Origin: Aerococcus sp.
Lineage (GTDB): Bacteria > Bacillota > Bacilli > Lactobacillales > Aerococcaceae
Reading direction: 5' to 3'
NCBI GenBank assembly: GCA_030528285.1
Contig: JAUMZE010000001.1
Location: 310,001-374,000 of the forward strand
Length of the DNA stretch: 64,000 nt
The notes beneath the pieces were generated by a model. That model was not told the DNA's origin and did not search any database. It was given only the letters and a program-made list of their open reading frames with translations. Every line of letters begins with the position of its first letter. Position 1 is the first letter of the stretch. Positions 44,143-52,790 of this stretch are shown here, piece after piece. The position numbers and the translations under genes are program-made.

Positions 44143-44374
44143 CTAGCACGGTTTTTTGGCGAAAGGGGGCAAATCCGCGAACTGTCAATCATGCTTAAAC
44201 GGGGCGAAACGTTTTGTTACATATTTGTCATCTAAATCCGCTCTCGTAATCCTCTTGATACTTTCATTGCCTATTTTTACAACTTTTTATTACTTATACA
44301 AGATTAAATCCCTGTTATGTATCAGCAATCCCCCTAAAATCGAAAATAAAACTAGGCAAACAGACAAATTTCTA

Positions 44375-44380
44375 TATAAT
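44375..44380 (+). promoter_or_regulatory. -10 box of metK
   Basis: A perfect TATAAT about 12 bases before the riboswitch; no good -35 is seen. Confidence 0.55.
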
Positions 44381-44393
44381 GATATGAGTTACA

Positions 44394-44508
44394 GCACTTC
44401 CCGATAGGATCTTTTATAGATATGCCTTGTAACCAATCAATGACACTCGCAGTTTTTCTTCTATATAGGGAGAAGATCTGCTCAGATCAAATTAGATATG
44501 GGGGAAAA
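44394..44508 (+). promoter_or_regulatory. S_MK box (SAM-III) riboswitch of metK
   Basis: The leader carries CTTCCCGATAGGAT, then a short AT hairpin, then GATATGCCTTGTAACC, the conserved core of the Lactobacillales S_MK box. Further on, GGGGGAA is the Shine-Dalgarno sequence of metK. TTCCC near 44398 can pair with GGGAA of that SD. With SAM bound the SD is hidden and translation stops. The linker between core and SD is about 65 bases and may form its own hairpin. Confidence 0.88.
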
Positions 44509-44511
44509 GAA

Positions 44512-45708
44512 TTGAACAAGCACTTTTTTACTTCAGAATCCGTCACTGAGGGCCATCCAGACAAGGTGGCCGACCAAATTAGTGACGCCATCCTCGACGC
44601 CATCCTCGCGCAAGACCCAGGCGCGCGTGTTGCCTGCGAAACGGTTGTTAATACCGGACTCGTTTTCGTATTCGGTGAGGTGACGACCTCCGCTTACGTA
44701 GATATCCAATCCATCGTCCGCGAAACGATTCGCCGGATTGGCTACACCGATGACCTGTACGGATTCGACGCCGATCATATTGCGGTTCTCGTCTCACTCG
44801 ATGAACAATCACCGGATATCGCGCTCGGGGTGGATGACGCCTATGAGAGCCGTGAAGCCCACAATGGCGAAACACCGGAAATTGGTGCCGGGGACCAAGG
44901 CGTGATGTTTGGTTATGCTACAAATGAAACACCGGAAATGATGCCGATGCCGATTGCCCTCTCGCACCGTCTCGCCCGCCGTTTGACTGCCGTTCGCAAA
45001 GACGAAATTCTAGATTATCTCGGTCCTGATGGCAAAACGCAGGTCACGATCGAATACGACGGTGATGAACCGAAACGAATCGATACGGTCGTTGTCAGTG
45101 CACAACATCATGCAGATATCCCGCTCGATCAACTGAGAAAAGACATTCAAACGGAGGTCATCCTTCCAACGCTCCCTAAAGAATGGATTGATGACCAGAC
45201 GCATTTCTACATTAACCCCACTGGTAAATTCGTGATCGGGGGCCCTGTTGCCGATTCTGGGCTCACCGGACGCAAAATTATTGTGGATACATATGGGGGG
45301 ACCGCTCCGCATGGGGGTGGCGCATTCTCCGGCAAGGATTACACCAAGGTCGATCGTTCCGCCAGTTACATGGCACGCTATATTGCCAAGAATCTCGTGG
45401 CGAGCGGGCTCGCTGCTAAATGTGAGATCCAATTAGCCTATGCAATTGGGGTGGCCCATCCTGTTTCTATCGCTATCGATACCAAAAACACCAGTAATTA
45501 CAGCGAAGAAGCCCTCGTCCAATTGGTGCGGGATAACTTCCAACTTACCCCACGCGGTATCACCGAAACCTTAGATCTCAAGCAACCGATCTACGCGCAA
45601 ACCGCTGCTTATGGGCATTTTGGTCGAACGGATATTGATTTACCGTGGGAACACACGGATAAGGCAGATATCCTCCGCGAACAAGCTGAAAAACTAACGC
45701 GCGCTTAA
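44512..45708 (+). CDS. metK: S-adenosylmethionine synthetase
   Basis: The protein has 398 aa from a TTG start ([20 protein letters not shown]) placed right after the riboswitch SD GGGGGAAAA. It makes SAM from methionine and ATP. Motifs [28 protein letters not shown] and [17 protein letters not shown] are intact. The frame is open further upstream but that part lies inside the riboswitch. Regulation is translational, by SAM. Confidence 0.97.
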   Translation: MNKHFFTSESVTEGHPDKVADQISDAILDAILAQDPGARVACETVVNTGLVFVFGEVTTSAYVDIQSIVRETIRRIGYTDDLYGFDADHIAVLVSLDEQSPDIALGVDDAYESREAHNGETPEIGAGDQGVMFGYATNETPEMMPMPIALSHRLARRLTAVRKDEILDYLGPDGKTQVTIEYDGDEPKRIDTVVVSAQHHADIPLDQLRKDIQTEVILPTLPKEWIDDQTHFYINPTGKFVIGGPVADSGLTGRKIIVDTYGGTAPHGGGAFSGKDYTKVDRSASYMARYIAKNLVASGLAAKCEIQLAYAIGVAHPVSIAIDTKNTSNYSEEALVQLVRDNFQLTPRGITETLDLKQPIYAQTAAYGHFGRTDIDLPWEHTDKADILREQAEKLTRA

Positions 45709-45730
45709 TGATTCCAATAGCGTGTATGAG

Positions 45731-45769
45731 TGCGCCTTGTGCTGGCTTCTTCTCACGAGGCGCTTTTTT
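45731..45769 (+). terminator. Rho-independent terminator of metK
   Basis: GCGCCTTGTG pairs with CACGAGGCGC (one mismatch), then TTTTTT. Confidence 0.88.
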
Positions 45770-45819
45770 CTGGGCACAATGAACAATTAACATTTTGTTA
45801 GGTTTTGTTGGATCATTAG

Positions 45820-45848
45820 ATGACAGGAAAACGATCTGTTAGTATAAT
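45820..45848 (+). promoter_or_regulatory. Promoter of the small membrane protein gene
   Basis: ATGACA (45820-45825) and TATAAT (45843-45848) separated by 17 bases. Confidence 0.7.
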
Positions 45849-45919
45849 AACGGTTACAGAGCCAAATAGTCTCTGTCGACACACTTACATTGCTTATGAT
45901 CAAAGGAGATATACAACAG

Positions 45920-46075
45920 ATGGCTTACTCGAAGCTACCTTCTTCCCTACTCGAAGAATTTAATCCCGGTGTTCCCTGTGCATTACTCAGCTTGATTGTT
46001 TTCACATTACTCTTTCACAGTTTCCTATTGGCCCTGCCGTTTGCTTGGCTCTGTTATGAACTGTTCTCAGAGTAA
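45920..46075 (+). CDS. Small hydrophobic protein, unknown function
   Basis: A 51-aa peptide starting MAYSKLPSSLLEEFNPG, with AAAGGAGATAT upstream of the ATG. The second half is one or two tightly spaced membrane segments (ALLSLIVFTLLFHSFLLALP). It has its own near-consensus promoter and terminator, which supports a real transcript. No family is recognised. Confidence 0.65.
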   Translation: MAYSKLPSSLLEEFNPGVPCALLSLIVFTLLFHSFLLALPFAWLCYELFSE

Positions 46076-46100
46076 AATCAACAGTGATTCTATTGTCACG

Positions 46101-46135
46101 TATCCTCCACTCGCTTCTGGGCGGAGGATTTTTTG
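46101..46135 (+). terminator. Rho-independent terminator
   Basis: ATCCTCC pairs with GGAGGAT, with partial inner pairing, then TTTTTT. It closes the small gene at 45920. Confidence 0.8.
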
Positions 46136-46280
46136 TTGAGTGGGGGTTATTAAACCTTCGTTCAATCAGTCCCAACCGTTTCCTACCCATCGTGCGACCG
46201 TTGTGGTTTCTGTGATTTCTTTCTATAATGGGCTCACATGCTTTTTTTGCAGTCCACTATCAAGAAGAGAGGAGTGAACA

Positions 46281-46601
46281 ATGCCGGCATACCGAAACCA
46301 AGTGAGAACAATCACCTTGATGAGTGGCGCAGTGGTTGATTCAAGTCACCAAAATATCCCTGTCATACAGGCAACAGACACCCTCAGTCGCTGGCTTGGC
46401 GTCTGTATCGCAGTTGGTAGCACTGATTTTCCCCAGACCCAGCAAACATTGGCGGCCCTTCAACAAATAATCTTCCTGCTGCAAGAGGCCGTGATCACGC
46501 CGGACGCAACGACTCCCATTCTCCTCCGCCAAGCACTCTCACACATCGAACATCCAAAATGCCCTTATGAACAGGCACTCACCCTATCCATCAAGAAATA
46601 G
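46281..46601 (+). CDS. Hypothetical protein
   Basis: A 106-aa protein with AGAGGAG upstream of the ATG. The N-terminal part is beta-like (TITLMSGAVVDSSHQ). The rest is helical, with a Cys in GVCIAVGST and an amphipathic stretch TLAALQQIIFLLQEAVI. No domain is recognised. The next small gene begins 15 bp downstream, so the two may form a unit. Confidence 0.6.
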   Translation: MPAYRNQVRTITLMSGAVVDSSHQNIPVIQATDTLSRWLGVCIAVGSTDFPQTQQTLAALQQIIFLLQEAVITPDATTPILLRQALSHIEHPKCPYEQALTLSIKK

Positions 46602-46616
46602 GGAGCGTTCCCTCAC

Positions 46617-46862
46617 ATGCATCGCCATCCGCTCGCTATTTATCTTCAGCACGCTGAAGAACTAAGTGAAATCATCAAAGACTCCGTCCGCTCCTCACAA
46701 AAATCAGACCCCCTGAATGAAACGACTCAAATACTCATCCAGAGGTTGAAAGCAATGTTTACTGTCCTCATGCCATTTGTCAATGTCTCGGCGATCCTTA
46801 CACCCTACATCGATGATCATCCCGTGAATGTGACAGTGGAATGGCCAACTGAATCATTTTAG
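46617..46862 (+). CDS. Hypothetical protein
   Basis: An 81-aa protein, mostly helical in the first 60 residues (AIYLQHAEELSEIIKDSV, ILIQRLKAMFTVLM), ending VNVTVEWPTESF. GGGAG lies 11 bases upstream of the ATG. It immediately follows the 106-aa gene. No family is recognised. Confidence 0.55.
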   Translation: MHRHPLAIYLQHAEELSEIIKDSVRSSQKSDPLNETTQILIQRLKAMFTVLMPFVNVSAILTPYIDDHPVNVTVEWPTESF

Positions 46863-47033
46863 GTATTATATATCTCTTACTCGTAAGGCGACTGGAGCGC
46901 CTTCTTTTTATTGAAATTTCTTTTGCAAATCATTAGAATCACGCGCTTCAAATATGCTAGAATCCATAATTAGTCTGCTCGCAATCACACTGTGAGAAGT
47001 ACTATCATTAATATAGAAGAAGGAGGAATTGCT

Positions 47034-48767
47034 ATGGGATTTATGTGGCGATACATGAAGCAGTATCCAGGAAGAGTTGTGATGGCTCTCATCGGCTCAC
47101 TCGCATTCGTACTCGTAACGGTCGGTTTACCCACCTTCCTATCGTATATCATCAATAATGCGATCATTCCTGGCTCCCGCGAACGTCTCTACACCTACGT
47201 CATTGGGATGTTCATTCTCATTGCCATTGGATTTTCCGGTCAAATTTTATCACGGTATTTTGTCAGTAATCTGGCCAATACGATGGTGAGAGATATCCGT
47301 AATGACATCTTCGACAAGATTCAGCGGCTCTCTTTCCATGAGTTTCAGGAATTGGGTGTCCCCTCTTTAACCACCCGGATTACGACAGATGCATTTATCT
47401 TAATGCAATTTTCGATTATGCTGCTCAGTATGGGACTGACAGCGCCTATTATGATTGTGGCGAGTGTCAGCATGATTTTTAACCTCTCCTTGGACTTGGG
47501 TCTTCAGGTGCTGACGGTGGTCCCTCTGATTCTCTTAATTATTTTCATTGTGGTACGGCTCACCCTGCCACTCTCCAAACAGCAACAAACCTCTCTGGAT
47601 CATATCAACCGCATTCAAAGAGAAAATATTACTGGTCTGCGTGTGATTCGGGCATTCAACCGCGAACCATTGCAGGAAGAACGGTTTGAAGACGTGAACA
47701 GCGCCTATCGCGGTCTCTCCACGCGTTTATTCCAGATTGTGGGATCCACCCAGCCAGCTTTTGCGCTCCTGATTCATGGTGCATTAGCCTTGGTGATTTG
47801 GTTTGGTGCGCAGCAGATTGCAACGAGCGCCTTACAAGTAGGGGATCTCGTGGCCTTCATTGAATATGTATTTGAGGCCCTGTTCTCCTTTACCTTATTC
47901 TCCAATATTTTCATGATGTATCCTCGTGCCCAGGTGAGCGCGAATCGTCTGCAGGAAATTTTCAATACCCCGATCACCATTCAAAGCCCTGAAAATGGTA
48001 TCACTGAAACAGACGGCAGTGGGACATTGGAATTCCGCCATGTCGATTTCAGCTACCCAGATGCGGACGAGCCAGTGCTTAGAGATATTTCCTTCACCTC
48101 CAAAGCAGGCGAAACGGTGGCCTTCATTGGCTCCACCGGTTCAGGAAAATCAACCATCGTGAAATTAATTCCACGATTCTATGACGTTACGAAAGGTCAA
48201 ATCCTGCTCGATGGGGTCGACCTGCGCGACATGGATCTGGATGTTCTGCGTGATAAAATCGGCTATACCCCGCAGCGTGCGAACCTCTTTACTGGTGACA
48301 TTGCGGATAATCTGCGCTACGGTAAGGAAAATGCGGATCAAGGCGATCTCCAGCGCGCAACGGATGTGTCTCAGGCGAGTGAATTTATCAGTCGTACGCC
48401 AGCAGGTTATGAGACCTATCTCGCAGAAGGTGGATCGAACCTCTCAGGGGGCCAGAAACAGCGCCTTTCCATTGCGCGTTCAGTAATTGGTGATCATGAG
48501 GTTTATATTTTCGATGACAGTTTCTCTGCCCTCGACTACAAAACCGATGCCACTGTTCGGAGTAAACTCGCACGTGAAACAGCCAATGCAACGACTGTGA
48601 TCGTGGCGCAGCGGGTGTCCACCATCATGCATGCGGACCAGATCATTGTCCTGGACCACGGTAGAATCGCCGCAAAAGGCACTCACAAAGAATTGCTCGA
48701 AACCTCTGATCTCTATTATGAGATTGCATCATCACAGCTTAGTGAGGAGGAATTGAAGCATGCATAA
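47034..48767 (+). CDS. ABC exporter, half-transporter A
   Basis: The protein has 577 aa from the ATG of MGFMWRYMKQY, with GAAGGAGG upstream. An N-terminal six-helix ABC transmembrane domain (to about 320) is followed by an ATPase domain: Walker A GSTGSGKST, signature LSGGQKQR and Walker B VYIFDDSFSALD. The residue after the Walker B Asp is Asp rather than the catalytic Glu, so this half has a degenerate nucleotide site, as in LmrC, BmrC or TM287. It overlaps the next gene by 8 nt, giving a heterodimeric multidrug-type exporter. Confidence 0.93.
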   Translation: MGFMWRYMKQYPGRVVMALIGSLAFVLVTVGLPTFLSYIINNAIIPGSRERLYTYVIGMFILIAIGFSGQILSRYFVSNLANTMVRDIRNDIFDKIQRLSFHEFQELGVPSLTTRITTDAFILMQFSIMLLSMGLTAPIMIVASVSMIFNLSLDLGLQVLTVVPLILLIIFIVVRLTLPLSKQQQTSLDHINRIQRENITGLRVIRAFNREPLQEERFEDVNSAYRGLSTRLFQIVGSTQPAFALLIHGALALVIWFGAQQIATSALQVGDLVAFIEYVFEALFSFTLFSNIFMMYPRAQVSANRLQEIFNTPITIQSPENGITETDGSGTLEFRHVDFSYPDADEPVLRDISFTSKAGETVAFIGSTGSGKSTIVKLIPRFYDVTKGQILLDGVDLRDMDLDVLRDKIGYTPQRANLFTGDIADNLRYGKENADQGDLQRATDVSQASEFISRTPAGYETYLAEGGSNLSGGQKQRLSIARSVIGDHEVYIFDDSFSALDYKTDATVRSKLARETANATTVIVAQRVSTIMHADQIIVLDHGRIAAKGTHKELLETSDLYYEIASSQLSEEELKHA

Positions 48768-50559
48768 AATCATTGTTACGACGAAACGTGTTTGGCGTTA
48801 TCTCAGACATTACCGTCTCAAATTCATTATCGCGATGTTAGCAGTCGTATTGATGACGATTTCTCAAGCGATCCTCCCCTTCATTAGTGGGCTCGCAACC
48901 ACTGAACTGGCGCGAGATGTCGTCGGAATGGCGAGAAACAGCGGAGGCGCAGCGATTAATTTCAATTACATTGGTAAAGTTGCCCTTGTCTACTTCTCAT
49001 TTGGGATCTTACAATCCGGCAGTCAGTTTGTCGGCAACTTCCTGATGTCAGAAGTTGTTCAAGGCGCCATGCACGATCTGAGAAACGACATCTCCGAAAA
49101 AACCAACAAAATCCCAGTATCTTACTTTGATGACCATCAGCTCGGTGATATTTTGAGTCGAATCACGAATGACGTGGATGCAGTCTCCAACGCCCTCCAA
49201 CAGGCCATTATTCAAGGTTGCACCTCTTTCTTGACGATTCTCTTTACCTTTATTGCGATGTTCATCTTGAACTGGAAACTTGCGCTAATTGTGGTCGCAG
49301 CGATCTCACTGAGTGTCTTCGTGGCGCGGCGGATCATTGCTTACTCTCAGCCGATCTTCCAACAACAACAAAATGCGTTGGGTGAACTGTTTGCTTATAC
49401 GCAGGAACAATTATCTGGTTCCACCGAAATTAAAGCCTACAACAAACAGGAGGATACCATCGTTGGTTTCAGAGAGCGGAATAACACCTTGAGAAATTAC
49501 GGGTTCAAATCAGGTTTCCTGTCTTCGATCCTCCAACCGTGTTCAACCGTGATGTTTAACTCGGCATATGCAGTCGCGACCCTGTTTGGTGGTCTCTCTG
49601 TATTGAATGGTCACTTCTCCATTGGTAACTTGCAGGCATTCGTGATCTACATCATGGAAGTCAATGGGCCGATGAACGCGATCACCCAGTTAACGGGATT
49701 GATCCAGAGTGCTTTCTCCGGGACGGCGCGGATCTTCGCCTATCTCGATGAAGAGGAAGAACCTCAACAAGAAATTACCGACGCACTCCCTGAGAAGGTC
49801 CACGGTAAAGTTGAATTTGATCATGTTAAATTCGGTTATGACCCAGAGAATGTTTTGATGGATGATATCTCCTTCACCATTCAACCCGGACAAACAGCTG
49901 CGATTGTCGGTCCAACCGGTGCAGGGAAGACGACCTTGATCAATCTGTTGATGCGTTTCTATGATGTACTCGACGGGGCGATCCGGATCGATGATGTCAA
50001 TATCCAGGATATCTCCCGTCACGATCTCCGCGAACATATGGGGATGGTGCTCCAGGATGCTTGGCTCTATACCGATACCATTGCGGAAAATATTCGTTTT
50101 GGTGATTTGGATGCGGATGAATATGAGATTGTGGATGCAGCCAAGATCGCAAACGTCCATCAGTTCATCACAACGCTCCCAAACACCTACAGTATGGAAA
50201 TCAACGAAGAAGGGAATAACGTCTCTCAAGGGCAGAAGCAGTTAATTACGATTGCGCGTGCTGTGATCTCGAATCCGGACATTCTGATTCTGGATGAGGC
50301 CACTTCCTCTGTTGATACCCGTCTGGAACAACTCATTCAAGAAGCAATGGACCGCGTGATGGAAGGACGGACCAGTTTCGTCATTGCCCACCGCCTCTCC
50401 ACGATCAAGAACGCGGACGTGATCCTCGTCATGCAGAATGGAACCATTATTGAACATGGAACGCACGACGAACTCATGGCACAGAACGGCTTCTACGCAG
50501 ATTTGTACAATAGCCAATTTAATCAGGATCAACCAGCCGACATTCATATGAGTTACTAA
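48760..50559 (+). CDS. ABC exporter, half-transporter B
   Basis: The protein has 599 aa. Six-helix transmembrane domain with KTNKIPVSYFDDHQLGDILS and the coupling region LSGSTEIKAYNKQEDT. The ATPase has GPTGAGKTT, signature VSQGQKQL (SQGQ instead of SGGQ) and Walker B ILILDEATSSVD with the catalytic Glu. Together with the preceding gene it makes one canonical and one degenerate ATP site, the usual arrangement in heterodimeric exporters. Substrate unknown; drugs or lipids are likely. Confidence 0.93.
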   Translation: MHKIIVTTKRVWRYLRHYRLKFIIAMLAVVLMTISQAILPFISGLATTELARDVVGMARNSGGAAINFNYIGKVALVYFSFGILQSGSQFVGNFLMSEVVQGAMHDLRNDISEKTNKIPVSYFDDHQLGDILSRITNDVDAVSNALQQAIIQGCTSFLTILFTFIAMFILNWKLALIVVAAISLSVFVARRIIAYSQPIFQQQQNALGELFAYTQEQLSGSTEIKAYNKQEDTIVGFRERNNTLRNYGFKSGFLSSILQPCSTVMFNSAYAVATLFGGLSVLNGHFSIGNLQAFVIYIMEVNGPMNAITQLTGLIQSAFSGTARIFAYLDEEEEPQQEITDALPEKVHGKVEFDHVKFGYDPENVLMDDISFTIQPGQTAAIVGPTGAGKTTLINLLMRFYDVLDGAIRIDDVNIQDISRHDLREHMGMVLQDAWLYTDTIAENIRFGDLDADEYEIVDAAKIANVHQFITTLPNTYSMEINEEGNNVSQGQKQLITIARAVISNPDILILDEATSSVDTRLEQLIQEAMDRVMEGRTSFVIAHRLSTIKNADVILVMQNGTIIEHGTHDELMAQNGFYADLYNSQFNQDQPADIHMSY

Positions 50560-50565
50560 TCCATA

Positions 50566-50626
50566 CAAAAAAACCTGGCTTACACTCCTACCTGTGAGAG
50601 GTAGGAGTGTAAGCCAGGTTTTTCTT
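50566..50626. terminator. Perfect 21-bp bidirectional terminator
   Basis: Arms at 50572-50592 and 50600-50620 pair without mismatch around TGTGAGA, with A-tract before and T-tract after, so it can stop both the ABC operon and the convergent DUF2316 gene. Confidence 0.92.
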
Positions 50627-50650
50627 ATACCTTGGATGCTCTACCAAGTT

Positions 50651-50914
50651 TTATGACAGCTGTACCAGTGATTGCGCCCTGGTCTCAGGCTGCATCTCTT
50701 TGCCAGATTGAGTCAGCATGTCTTCCAGATAATCGCATAACTTCCAGATATCGCCAGGTGTTACGAGCTGTTGTCGTGCCACCTCTAGCGCGTCCATGAG
50801 TTCCTCCTCACTCCACTGTAGGTCTTTCAGTACGCGTTCTATAGGGAAGGCTAAGCGGTCATAGTTTTCCTGGAGCTCTTTTGCTGTGATTTGTTTTTCA
50901 TGTGGATTAAGCAT
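50651..50914 (-). CDS. DUF2316 family protein
   Basis: An 87-aa helical protein with pattern QITAKELQENYDRLAFPIER, DLQWSEEELMDALEVA and GDIWKLCDYLEDML, as in DUF2316. The central part resembles a helix-turn-helix, so DNA binding is possible, but no function is established. It ends 31 bp from the shared terminator. Confidence 0.75.
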   Translation of the reverse strand: MLNPHEKQITAKELQENYDRLAFPIERVLKDLQWSEEELMDALEVARQQLVTPGDIWKLCDYLEDMLTQSGKEMQPETRAQSLVQLS

Positions 50915-51042
50915 TATCCATGCCCTTTCCTCAATTGGAATTTCCTTGAGAGGATTCCCTGATTATAACGCGATTTTGTTTGGGCAGTAGGATAGACGCA
51001 TGCTATACTTTATGTGAACAGAATCACAACCAGTTGTTCCAA

Positions 51043-51661
51043 ATGAAGGATGTGATTAGAGGCGCCTCTGCACCCGCCAACACAAAAACTCGCTCTACGC
51101 ACTGGAACGTGATGGACACTTCATCAATAAAGAAATCTATGTGAAACTGCATATGGCAAAGGATGCTGATTATTTCGATAAGCGCTATCGAACGTTCATT
51201 CAGCTCGCCCAAAAATACCTCCCTCGCCCTGAATCCCCTATTGGGTGTGGAATCAGTAAACAGACAGTACTCATCCCAGACGACGAGCAGGTCCTCTACT
51301 GCCTCAATGACCCGGATGATCAGCTGATTCTTTTTGACGGTCTCAAATAGGATTATGTCCTAAACTACCTTTATATTCTGCTGATGATTGGGACCAACAG
51401 TCCTTTCAAGCTGAAGTTAAGAAGCTTGGGGTCAGTGACTCCTTTCAATTTATTCAGGGGCGTTGTGCACGTCTCTTCCCTGATATTGAGCATCGGATCC
51501 AGATGAGTTGGAAGCGAATTTTTCACGTAGATCATCTGAGTTCCATTCAAACATAAGCCAATCTATGGGAGATCAAATCTGAGTGGATCGAAACCATCGT
51601 ATATCCTGGGGAAGATATCTTCCTCAAGGCACAGAACTATCCAGATACATTTGGCCATTAA
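51043..51661 (+). pseudogene. DUF3841-like gene, broken by stops and frameshifts
   Basis: Conserved pieces run in order: RLCTRQHKNSLYALERDG, then VKLHMAKDADYFDKRYRTF, CGISKQTVLIPDDEQVLYCL and ILFDGLK, then a TAG at 51348-51350 where the family continues with WDYVLN. After a frame shift near 51380 comes FQFIQGRCARLFPDIEHRIQ and MSWKRIFHVDHL, a further TAA near 51553, and the C-terminal ANLWEIKSEWIETIVYPGED. The start is also damaged. DUF3841 function is unknown. Confidence 0.8.
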
Positions 51662-51734
51662 AACAGCGAGCGGACAAGAAAAACTGTTCGCTCGCTGTTC
51701 ATATTATTGATGAGTTACGTTATCTAATAATCAA

Positions 51735-52262
51735 TTATTTGTTCCACTCTGCTAATTTTTCAACAATGGATTTGTCGAAAGCAGGAATGTCTGCTGGGGT
51801 ACGGCTGGAGACGATCTTGTTTGGTTCGTCAATCACAACCTCTTCATCGACAAAGTTTGCTCCGGCATTTTTCACATCCACTGCAACTTGTTTAACAGCG
51901 GTGATGGTTTTTCCATTCAATACATCCGCATTAACCAAGAGTTGTGGGCCGTGACAGATGGAGAAGGTTGGTTTCGTGTCTTCAAACATCCCACGTACAA
52001 AGGCTAAGGCGTCATCGTCTGCACGCAGATGATCTGGGGAATAGCCACCAGGAATCAACAGCGCATCAAAATCTTCGGGTTTCACATCTTTAAAGGCTTT
52101 TTCAACGGTGACTTCAGTGCCTTCTGTTTTACCAGTGACTGTTTCACCTGCTTTACTTCCAATAATGGTCGTTTCATGACCTGCATCTTCCAATGCTTTC
52201 TTCGGTGAGGTCAATTCCACGTCTTCGAACATATCAGCGAGTACAATCGCAACTTTTGCCAT
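51735..52262 (-). CDS. DJ-1/PfpI family protein
   Basis: A 175-aa protein of the YraA/PfpI type. The nucleophile Cys is in FSICHGPQLLVNAD, with an upstream Glu in DMFEDVELTSP and LLIPGGYSPDHLR. Family members are described as stress proteins, with protease, chaperone or glyoxalase/deglycase activities claimed for different members. GGAGG precedes the ATG. Single gene. Confidence 0.92.
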   Translation of the reverse strand: MAKVAIVLADMFEDVELTSPKKALEDAGHETTIIGSKAGETVTGKTEGTEVTVEKAFKDVKPEDFDALLIPGGYSPDHLRADDDALAFVRGMFEDTKPTFSICHGPQLLVNADVLNGKTITAVKQVAVDVKNAGANFVDEEVVIDEPNKIVSSRTPADIPAFDKSIVEKLAEWNK

Positions 52263-52375
52263 AAATAGTAACCTCCTTCGTCTTTCTATTATTATCCTAA
52301 CAACCTAAAGCTGATGGTTCAAACAATATGCTCGTAACACTTATTTTTAGTTACCAATTTATTTATAAGCACACC

Positions 52376-52405
52376 TTGACGATAGCGGGGCGTTAGTGCT
52401 ATACT
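52376..52405 (+). promoter_or_regulatory. Promoter of the tRNA cluster
   Basis: TTGACG (52376-52381) and TATACT (52400-52405), 18 bases apart, 25 bases before the first tRNA. Confidence 0.75.
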
Positions 52406-52430
52406 AACGGAGTTGTCACAGTGACATATT

Positions 52431-52503
52431 GGAGGATTAGCTCAGCTGGGAGAGCGTCTGCCTTACAAGCAGGATGTCGGGGGTTCGAGCCCCTCATCCT
52501 CCA
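52431..52503 (+). tRNA. tRNA-Val(UAC)
   Basis: A 73-nt cloverleaf: acceptor GGAGGAT/ATCCTCC, anticodon arm CTGCC-TTACAAG-CAG-type with TAC, T-loop TTCGAGC. CCA is not encoded. Confidence 0.95.
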
Positions 52504-52511
52504 TTTCTTAT

Positions 52512-52584
52512 GACTCGCTAGCTCAGTCGGTAGAGCATCTGACTTTTAATCAGAGGGTCGGGAGTTCGAGCCTCCCGCGAGTCA
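52512..52584 (+). tRNA. tRNA-Lys(UUU)
   Basis: A 73-nt cloverleaf: acceptor GACTCGC/GCGAGTC, anticodon loop CTTTTAA with TTT, T-arm GGGAG-TTCGAGC-CTCCC. CCA is not encoded. Confidence 0.96.
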
Positions 52585-52595
52585 TTTTCTTATTC

Positions 52596-52676
52596 GCGAG
52601 AGTGGCGGAACGGCAGACGCGCTATCTTCAGGCGGTAGTGTCGAAAGACGTGAGGGTTCAAATCCCTTCTCTCGCA
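52596..52676 (+). tRNA. tRNA-Leu(CAG)
   Basis: An 81-nt class II tRNA with a long variable arm (TGTCGAAAGACG). Acceptor GCGAGAG/CTCTCGC, anticodon stem CTATC/GGTAG with loop TTCAGGC, anticodon CAG. Confidence 0.93.
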
Positions 52677-52684
52677 TTTTTGTG

Positions 52685-52712
52685 GCTCCTCAATTAGTTG
52701 AGGGGCTTTTTT
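52685..52712 (+). terminator. Rho-independent terminator of the tRNA cluster
   Basis: GCTCCTCAA pairs with TTGAGGGGC (one G-T), loop TTAG, then TTTTTT. Confidence 0.9.
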
Positions 52713-52790
52713 GTTACGTCTTTTTCTTGCTCAATGCCCATTTAGTGACCGCCTCATAGTATACTATGCCTTAGAAAGGTGGACGAGAAT

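Noticed and set aside
44422-44511. Upstream ATG start for metK
   Set aside because: That ATG is part of the riboswitch core; the TTG after GGGGGAAAA matches the family N-terminus.
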